The notes under the pieces were generated by a model. The model was not told the origin of the DNA. It saw nothing but the letters and a program-made list of their open reading frames with translations, and ran no database searches. A DNA stretch of 33,718 bases from a virus, in IMG/VR virus record IMGVR_UViG_3300042465_003868, positions 1 through 33,718 of that record; one strand, 5' to 3'. This document shows, one piece after another, positions 28,078 through 33,718 of the stretch (position 1 is the first letter of the stretch; every line of letters begins with the position of its first letter). A program made the translations under genes and the position numbers.

Positions 28078-30639
28078 CTACGGCAGCGTGCAGGTCGTGC
28101 CTTCGTATCGGATCTGGGCGGGTAGCTTCCCGAGTGTTCCGCTGAAGTCGTCGTAATAGGCGCCCATCTCACCGAACTCCATTGCCTCGTTGCACCACCA
28201 CTCAGGCTTCTCGCGCCAGAAGATCGACGTGGGCTCTTCGCCAACCTCAGCCGCCCAATTCACCTCTAGGCCAAGGTGGTTCTCTCCGTCCTCGGTCAGC
28301 AGGATGTCGGTGCGCGTCGTGGTGTTTCGCGTGTCGGGAATGCCGTCTGCGTTGCTGTCAACGCCGTCGATCAGGCCGTCGAGGTCGCAGCTTCCGCACT
28401 TGTTTCGGAACACGGCATTGTTGACCGTCTGATGCGGAGCGAGGCAGTTGTACGGGCTGGTGTCTGTGTTGTCACAGCCAGTCAGGCCGCGCGTTCCCGT
28501 TCCGTTGATGACCGCGCCGTGGCCCGCGTTGAGGAAGATCGACCAGTTTTCGTTCGCTGCGCCCTTCTGGTTGGCGCCTCTCTGGCCGCCCAATACGGCG
28601 CTGTGCCCGTAGTCCGGGAACACGGAACCGCCAATCGGCGCCGTCGTTGCTCCTCTGCTCGGTCTGCGATTCTTGTAGAAGACGAGATTTGAGCCTTCGC
28701 CGGCATCGTCGGGTGCGCGGTTCGACGTGTCCATGGTTACAATCGACGAGTCTTGGTCGTTCATCTCGTAGATGTTGCCGGGTGATCCAGCGTTGCCGTG
28801 ATGAAACGGACCTCGGCTCTGACCGCTTTCGTCCGGCGGGTTTCGCAAATAGTTCGCCGCGTAAACACACCCTGTGCAGCCTTGCATAATCATGTGCTGT
28901 TCAGGGTTGATGAATACGTTGTTGTAGATTTGCACGTTCGACGCAAAGCCGTTTGCGTACATCGTGCCGCCGCCGAACTGGTCAAAGCGCGATGCCCATC
29001 CAGTCCCAACGGTCGTGTCGATATCAAACCCGCTGACCGTCCCGTCTACGTTGTCGAGGCGCACGACCCAATATCCCGGTGTTCCGGCGGTGAACGTGCC
29101 CGACGTACTGACGAACTGCTTGTCCTTGAACAGCGGCTCTCCGATTCCGTCCGTGATGTGCAGCCGCGTGTCGCCCGTGCTTGCCCAGATCGTATGGGCC
29201 GACAATCCGGCGACGTGGATCGTGACCGGGTTCGTCTTGTTGACTTGCAGGATCTTGCCGGACGCTTTCGCGTTCTCGACCCAGAAGTTTTCCCATGTCA
29301 TCCCGGCGACCGTGATAGACCCCGCCTCTGCCCCAGTCCCACCGAACTCGACCGCACTCGGCGCTGCGGTTCCGGTGAACTTGCCGCCATAGATACCGCC
29401 TCCGTAGGCATTCAGGAATCGCATGACAGCGCCGCCGATCTTGAGATCCATCGTCCAGTTCAGATTCACGAACCAGACGTTTTCAGCGATCACCTCAGCC
29501 GTTCCCGTCGAGGCCGTCCCGTTGCCGCAGACGCCGGTCGCCACGATGTCGCAGCGCGACGAGCCCATGCGTTCGATCTGCACCATTTCCGGGTTTCCCT
29601 GTGAACCGGGCGAGCCGGGAATCCACGCGGTGGGTCTGTAGGTGTCAGTAAAGTTGGTCGCGGTACAACTGCTGGAATTGGTGCAGTTAGTGAACGTCGT
29701 CCCATCATTCTCACCCCACCAGTTTGCGTCCGGGTGAAGGTTGAACGGGGGCGGGTTCTCGACTTGGACTCGGTTGGTCCCAGGCGCACCAAGTAGGCCG
29801 CACAGCTCGCCAGACGTGTCGGAGGCAGGGCTCCGCACGCCCGAGCTGTCCTCGACGCAGGTCACGCGCGTCAGGTAGTTGTAGCCATCCGTTCCTTGCC
29901 CGGGGATTGGATCTGACTGGATGCGCACGATGTCGCCAGGACCCCACGCGCTCGCTCCTGAAATGGCGAGGCTGCACGTCAACTGGTAGACCCGCGCGCC
30001 GTACTCGTCGGTCGGCGTGATGTCGCACGTCGTGATGCCGGTGCGGCGGCTGTCGCCGACGTGGAACGAGCGCGTGCGGTGCTCGCCAGCAGACGAACCG
30101 GACAGATACCCGTCCGGGTGCATATTGCCCACCGCTACCGAGTCGGTGCGGATCACCTGATTAATCCCGCACACCGTATTCCCGGGCGGGCAGTAGAACT
30201 GCAAGTTGTCCGTGGTGTTCGGGATGGTAAACTCGGCGCCCGATCCGGCAGCCGTGACGTACCAGTTCACAGCGCATCCGGTCGGCAGAAGGATGACCGA
30301 GTTCTTCCGACCGCCGGCCAAGCTGAGGTGGGACTCGATCGTGTTCTGCAAGACGGAGTGGAGAGTTGCGCCGCTTCCTGTCGTAGCCGAGCACGTTGAC
30401 GCCGACAGGTCGAGCGTGTTGGCGGGCAAGTAGATCGGGTCCGTGTGTGCCGGGGGCGGCCCGATGTATTTCGGCGCCACGATCCGCGTCGAGTAATCGA
30501 AGATCGACCCACCCGGCCCGAACGTCGTCGACTCCGCGAGCGTGACGAACGTGTCCGCCGGAGGCGTGCCGGTCGTCTGCCTGCCGCCCGAGATGAAGAT
30601 CGGACCCACGAACGCGAGAACGAGAAGCGCGCGCAGCAT
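28078..30639 (-). CDS. Exported right-handed beta-helix protein
   Basis: The 853-residue product starts at the ATG at 30639 (TGATG overlap). It begins MLRALLVLAFVGPIFISGG, a signal-like hydrophobic start. The middle part (about residues 390-700) is a beta-helix with repeats of the form NVQIYNNVFINP and IYEMND. Several cysteine pairs occur (CTNSSSC, CTGC, CGSC). A calcium-binding thrombospondin type 3-like stretch lies at about 752-769 (DLDGLIDGVDSNADGIPD). Beta-helix proteins of phages often bind or degrade surface polysaccharides. It ends in TAG with the PEP-CTERM protein continuing in the same frame. Whether it is a tail spike or a secreted protein is not settled. Confidence 0.78.
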   Translation of the reverse strand: MLRALLVLAFVGPIFISGGRQTTGTPPADTFVTLAESTTFGPGGSIFDYSTRIVAPKYIGPPPAHTDPIYLPANTLDLSASTCSATTGSGATLHSVLQNTIESHLSLAGGRKNSVILLPTGCAVNWYVTAAGSGAEFTIPNTTDNLQFYCPPGNTVCGINQVIRTDSVAVGNMHPDGYLSGSSAGEHRTRSFHVGDSRRTGITTCDITPTDEYGARVYQLTCSLAISGASAWGPGDIVRIQSDPIPGQGTDGYNYLTRVTCVEDSSGVRSPASDTSGELCGLLGAPGTNRVQVENPPPFNLHPDANWWGENDGTTFTNCTNSSSCTATNFTDTYRPTAWIPGSPGSQGNPEMVQIERMGSSRCDIVATGVCGNGTASTGTAEVIAENVWFVNLNWTMDLKIGGAVMRFLNAYGGGIYGGKFTGTAAPSAVEFGGTGAEAGSITVAGMTWENFWVENAKASGKILQVNKTNPVTIHVAGLSAHTIWASTGDTRLHITDGIGEPLFKDKQFVSTSGTFTAGTPGYWVVRLDNVDGTVSGFDIDTTVGTGWASRFDQFGGGTMYANGFASNVQIYNNVFINPEQHMIMQGCTGCVYAANYLRNPPDESGQSRGPFHHGNAGSPGNIYEMNDQDSSIVTMDTSNRAPDDAGEGSNLVFYKNRRPSRGATTAPIGGSVFPDYGHSAVLGGQRGANQKGAANENWSIFLNAGHGAVINGTGTRGLTGCDNTDTSPYNCLAPHQTVNNAVFRNKCGSCDLDGLIDGVDSNADGIPDTRNTTTRTDILLTEDGENHLGLEVNWAAEVGEEPTSIFWREKPEWWCNEAMEFGEMGAYYDDFSGTLGKLPAQIRYEGTTCTLP
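28333..28386 (-). other. Calcium-binding type 3-like repeat codons
   Basis: Encodes DLDGLIDGVDSNADGIPD in the beta-helix protein, with Asp/Asn at the spacing of calcium loops in thrombospondin type 3 and similar repeats. Calcium loops fit an extracellular protein and often link domains. Confidence 0.5.
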
Positions 30640-31502
30640 CAGTCGGCACCCCCGTCAACCCAGGTTCCCGAGCGGCCGAGGTTGATCCATGTCGTCGTGT
30701 CAATCGCGAGCAGGCAGATGAAGTCGCCGAGGTTTCCGGCCGAGTCGATCGCGTCGGCCGTGCCCACCCCCACGCCGTCGAGCACGATCTGGTCGCCCGC
30801 CGCCGCGTCGAGCGTGATGACGCCACCGCCGTTCGCGTCGTAGAAGCAGGAAGACAGGCCAGGCTCAGCGCCTGGGAGCGTCACGTCGATTCCCGTGCCG
30901 CTCGTGTAGTAGTAGAACGTGCCGAGCATCTGGACATTCACAAGCGTTGCAGACGACGTTCCGACCGTCGTCACGGCCGTTGTAGCCTGAATGGTCCCAG
31001 TCGTCGCGAGGCTCTGAGTCCCCGAAAGCACCATGAAGTCGACATCGGTAGTCGCCGCGTTGATCTCCGCCGCCGTGTCCCACTCGGTATCGAGCGTCGC
31101 GCCTGAAGCCATCCGGGCCGTCGCCAGCGTGCCCGCCGTCGCCGTCGTGATGTCGAGCCCCGTCCCGATCTTCGACCCGGACAAGCTCCCGTCTGCGAGG
31201 TCCGCAAGGTCCGCGTCGTACGCCTGCACGGTCGAGCCGATGTCGGTATCGAGCACGATCTCCACGCTGTCGATCGTCGTCCCCGCAGTCAACGCACAGG
31301 GCGCCGAGGTACAGGTGTCGGTCGCGAGGATCGCATCAAGCCGGGCGTCGTTGTCGTCGATCGCCGTCTTCGCGGCGGTGAAGTTCGCGTTGACCTGCGA
31401 CGCGACCGCAGTCGTCCCGGCCGTGAACGTGTTGGTGATCGTGTACGAACTGCCCCATGCCAATGAGGGCAGGAGCGCCAGAAGAAGAACCAAGCGAATC
31501 AT
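30639..31502 (-). CDS. Exported fibre-like protein
   Basis: The 287-residue product starts at the ATG at 31502. It begins MIRLVLLLALLPSLAWGSS, a strong signal peptide. The mature start carries NTFTAGTTAVASQVNANFTA (about residues 23-42), a motif of trimeric fibre N-termini, then heptad-like sequence and a C-terminal beta domain from about 185 with CFYDANGGGVITLDAAAGD. The C-terminal domain could bind a surface ligand. Overlap with the following gene (TGATG) couples it to the beta-helix protein. Confidence 0.78.
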   Translation of the reverse strand: MIRLVLLLALLPSLAWGSSYTITNTFTAGTTAVASQVNANFTAAKTAIDDNDARLDAILATDTCTSAPCALTAGTTIDSVEIVLDTDIGSTVQAYDADLADLADGSLSGSKIGTGLDITTATAGTLATARMASGATLDTEWDTAAEINAATTDVDFMVLSGTQSLATTGTIQATTAVTTVGTSSATLVNVQMLGTFYYYTSGTGIDVTLPGAEPGLSSCFYDANGGGVITLDAAAGDQIVLDGVGVGTADAIDSAGNLGDFICLLAIDTTTWINLGRSGTWVDGGAD

Positions 31503-31504
31503 GC

Positions 31505-33088
31505 TCACCCCCATTCGTCCGTGTCCCAGACAAGCGCGTCCCAATTCGTGTTGACCGTTTCCCCGGGCGTCTCACCGCAGCTCGGCCGCTGGACGCCATC
31601 CGATCCGAGCACCATCCCTGAGACGGTGCACCGCTGAATGAAGCCCTTCGAGTCCGCGTCGATGTCGATGTTGCCCACCACGTCGAGGTCCCGACCCTGG
31701 AACTCGTCCACGTCGTCAACCTCGAGGCCGTTCTGCGTCCCGTTGAAGTTGTTCCGGTGCGTTCGGACGTTGCGGACCCGCATCCCATCGACGCACGAGT
31801 CATCCGTGTTCGAGTTATAGGACGCCGTGATCTGTGCGATGTCGTAGGTCGAGTCCCCGAGCTCGATGCCAGCCGAGTTGGCCCGGGTCGTTCCGTTGCA
31901 GGCGCCCCGAACGATGTTGCGCGTCAGATCCACCCGCATGTCGTTGTAGGTCGTGCCGGCCAGCCCGATCTGGATGCCGGCGCCCCATGCGTTGTCGATC
32001 GTGTTGCCTTCGAGCCGGGTCGAAAACCGAGACGCCGCGTAGGTGTTCCCGTTGATGACCTGGATACCAATCCCCACGTTGTCGGATGTAGTGTTCGGGG
32101 TATAGGTGAAGCCGGTGTCCGTGATCGTGTTGCCGCTCGCCGTGCCATCGCCCTCGTTGAAGATGATTCCGGCGATGCCCGCCCCGTCGATGGTGTTGTT
32201 GTGAAACTGGCAGCGCCGCGAGTTCGTAAAGCACTCGATTCCGATCTTGGTCACGTCCGAGATGGTCGTGTTGACCACTGCCGAATCCGAACCGCCGGAG
32301 AGTTGCACGCCCTGAGCCGTCTTCGTGACCGAGTTGGTGGTCGCGTCCAGCGGGACGGCGAGCGGGGTACAGAGCGCGACCGTGCAACCGGCGCCCGTCA
32401 CGGTCGAGTCCTGAACGGTGGACGCGAACGGATCGGTCAGCTGGATGCCCGTCGACACGGTGTTGCGGACCTGCACGCGCAGCAGGCAACTGCGAGTAGA
32501 CCCCCCGAGAGTGTTCCGGGTGTAGAACCCGTTGGCGTCTGTCGAAGTCTGGCTGCCCGTGTCGCAGATGCCGTTGTTCGGCGTCGTGTCCGTGCAAGCG
32601 GTCCTGGCCCCCGTGGTCTGCTCCGATCGGCGACCGTCGAGAATCACGTCTTCCAGCCTGATTCGGGGCGTGATGTCCTTCGCGTGAATGATCGCAGCGT
32701 TGACGCCAATCTCGGCTTGCAGGATGGGCGGGTTGGACGGGTCGGACCCCCGGATGACCACCTCGCCGCTCGGCGACACCGAGGCCGTCTTGCTGTAGGT
32801 CGTAGTCAGCGCCGTGTCGCCGAAGATGACGTTGGTGTCCGTGTACGTCCCGGGCGCGAGCTCGAGGATGCAGCCCGACCCGCAGTTGGCCATCGCGACC
32901 GTATGCAGGTCCGATGCGCTCGTCACGTCGACCGGCGTGAAGGCCGGATCGTCCAGCGTCGAGCAGTCTACCCACGGGTCCTCGACGATGTCGGGATCGG
33001 GCGCAGACGGCCCCGCACGCGGGAAGCGCCCCTCGATCGCCGAGGCCGGAAGGGCCAGCAGCAGCGCGAGAAGGACGGCCAACCTCAC
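31505..33088 (-). CDS. Exported right-handed beta-helix protein
   Basis: The 527-residue product starts at the GTG at 33088, which overlaps the preceding stop (GTGA); frame further upstream lies within the previous gene. It begins MRLAVLLALLLALPASAIEG, a textbook signal peptide with cleavage after ASA (residue 16). The mature protein opens with a VTSASDLHTVAMANCGSGC segment and PGTY, as in pectate lyase-like proteins, followed by parallel beta-helix turns such as RLEDVILDGRRS, NTTISDVTKIGIE, HNNTIDGAGIAGI and RLEGNTIDNAWGAGI. Cysteine pairs are frequent, fitting an oxidising location. No catalytic residues could be assigned. Confidence 0.82.
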   Translation of the reverse strand: MRLAVLLALLLALPASAIEGRFPRAGPSAPDPDIVEDPWVDCSTLDDPAFTPVDVTSASDLHTVAMANCGSGCILELAPGTYTDTNVIFGDTALTTTYSKTASVSPSGEVVIRGSDPSNPPILQAEIGVNAAIIHAKDITPRIRLEDVILDGRRSEQTTGARTACTDTTPNNGICDTGSQTSTDANGFYTRNTLGGSTRSCLLRVQVRNTVSTGIQLTDPFASTVQDSTVTGAGCTVALCTPLAVPLDATTNSVTKTAQGVQLSGGSDSAVVNTTISDVTKIGIECFTNSRRCQFHNNTIDGAGIAGIIFNEGDGTASGNTITDTGFTYTPNTTSDNVGIGIQVINGNTYAASRFSTRLEGNTIDNAWGAGIQIGLAGTTYNDMRVDLTRNIVRGACNGTTRANSAGIELGDSTYDIAQITASYNSNTDDSCVDGMRVRNVRTHRNNFNGTQNGLEVDDVDEFQGRDLDVVGNIDIDADSKGFIQRCTVSGMVLGSDGVQRPSCGETPGETVNTNWDALVWDTDEWG

Positions 33089-33718
33089 GAGCACGACTCG
33101 CCGGCCGAGGGCGCCGCGGTGCCGTCGAAGTTGAGGCAGCCGCGGGCGTTCGCGCCGATGCCGGAGCCGCTTCCGACCGTGGCCGTGCAGGTGCCATACC
33201 CGGCCGGCGTGCCGCCCGCGTTGACGTTGCACCCGCAGTAGACGTGCGCCACGCCACCGCCGCCGCCCGAGCTTTCTGCGCTGTTGCCCATGAACGAGTT
33301 GAGCGCCAGCACGTCTTCGTGGGAGAAGTCGTCCGGCGTCAAGCCGGTTCGGTCATTCGGCGCAACGGTCGTATCCGTGTCGATCGCCGCGAACAGGCAG
33401 GCGTCATAGGCGCTCTTCGTCGCCTTGATTCGGCCATTGGTGAAGTGATTCCGCACGATCGAGGCCGACTTCGGCGAGGCAATCGTGGGGCTCGTGTTCA
33501 GAGCGATGGCCGCGGTCACGTTACCGGCCAACTGCTGCGCCATCCTGACGCCAGTCGTGTCGAATCCGTCGATCACGTTCTGCTCGATCGGTACCGTCGT
33601 ATCCGCGCAGTCGAACCACGCGACCGTCCCGTTACGAGACAGCGATACGCTCGACCCGATGCCTAGCGTCCCTTCGATCGTCAGGTTGCGGATCGTGTTT
33701 CGACGCGCGCCGCAGGTG
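33085..33718 (-). CDS. Beta-helix protein, N-terminus outside the window
   Basis: The frame is open from the TGA at 33085 to the right edge, giving the last 210 residues of a longer protein; the in-frame GTG at 33576 is not needed as a start. Beta-helix turns are visible (RNTIRNLTIEGTLGIGSS, NVIDGFDTTGVRM, SIVRNHFTNGRI), then a glycine run and a cysteine-rich end (VYCGCNVNAGG...GTC...RGCLN...ESCS). It is translationally coupled to the next beta-helix gene (GTGA) and is probably exported as well, though its start is not visible. Confidence 0.75.
   Translation of the reverse strand, partial: TCGARRNTIRNLTIEGTLGIGSSVSLSRNGTVAWFDCADTTVPIEQNVIDGFDTTGVRMAQQLAGNVTAAIALNTSPTIASPKSASIVRNHFTNGRIKATKSAYDACLFAAIDTDTTVAPNDRTGLTPDDFSHEDVLALNSFMGNSAESSGGGGGVAHVYCGCNVNAGGTPAGYGTCTATVGSGSGIGANARGCLNFDGTAAPSAGESCS

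Noticed and set aside
1-33718. The window might be a complete circular genome, with the left-edge gene continuing at the right edge.
   Set aside because: The left gene would continue in a frame different from the beta-helix frame that is open at the right edge, and the joined sequence shows no sensible protein. A larger source sequence is more likely.
1-33718. General recoding of TAG as a sense codon in this phage.
   Set aside because: TAG is used as an ordinary stop at many tight gene junctions (for example 403, 5471, 8649, 14294, 24205, 24442), so only local readthrough at 28078 remains open.
1-33718. Search for tRNA genes, integrase, attachment sites, reverse transcriptase (diversity-generating) and CRISPR arrays.
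   Set aside because: No convincing tRNA T-loop, no recombinase motifs, no RT motifs and no regularly spaced repeats were seen by eye.

Overview
The window is a piece of a tailed double-stranded DNA phage or prophage (Caudoviricetes, probably short-tailed) with GC-rich DNA. It carries a recognisable head and packaging block: small and large terminase, a P22-type portal, an acidic scaffold, an N4 gp56-type major capsid protein and a head-tail adaptor. It also carries a lysis block (amidase, holin-like proteins, Rz/Rz1 pair) and a RecE/RecT recombination pair. The spanins, the Sec-type signal peptides and a PEP-CTERM motif point to a Gram-negative host that has exosortase. No integrase, DNA polymerase, RNA polymerase, tRNA or CRISPR array was seen. 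Both ends of the window cut through genes.

Layout. (1) 20076 down to 1, minus strand: an XRE-type regulator, a helicase-methyltransferase fusion, a MazG-like protein, a replication initiator and a loader-like protein. These are followed by a run of tiny genes including a nuclease and two related helix-turn-helix proteins, then TerS, TerL, a small conserved protein, portal, scaffold, capsid, adaptor, tail fibre-like proteins, a polyglycine adhesin, a tail nozzle-like protein, two genes with signal peptides and two glycine-rich virion-type proteins. (2) 20190-24214, plus strand: small zinc-ribbon-like proteins, membrane proteins, RecE, RecT, a secreted cysteine-rich peptide and small unknowns. 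(3) 33718 down to 24205, minus strand: four large exported or beta-helix proteins, a PEP-CTERM protein, the lysis genes, a metallophosphoesterase and a SprT-like metallopeptidase. Divergent transcription starts in the 20076-20190 interval, where an inverted repeat covers two mirror-image -35 boxes. The rightward and second leftward blocks converge, overlapping by 10 bases at 24205-24214. Most genes overlap by 1-4 bases (ATGA, GTGA, TGATG), so expression is probably strongly coupled.

The most unusual content is a set of proteins built for export. Five genes begin with textbook or near-textbook signal peptides (770-2044, 2007-2309, 28078-30639, 30639-31502, 31505-33088), and several are right-handed beta-helix or fibre-like proteins rich in paired cysteines. 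A separate 65-residue gene (23364-23561) encodes a signal peptide followed by a six-cysteine pattern like that of inhibitor cystine knot peptides. A 97-residue protein ending in a VPEP-hydrophobic-RRRR tail (27775-28068) lies in the same reading frame as the 853-residue exported beta-helix protein, separated from it by one TAG codon. Readthrough would give a signal peptide, a beta-helix and a PEP-CTERM anchor in one chain. My working hypothesis is that this phage exports and anchors its own proteins on the host surface using the host Sec and exosortase machinery. This is inference; the motifs and reading frames are seen directly.
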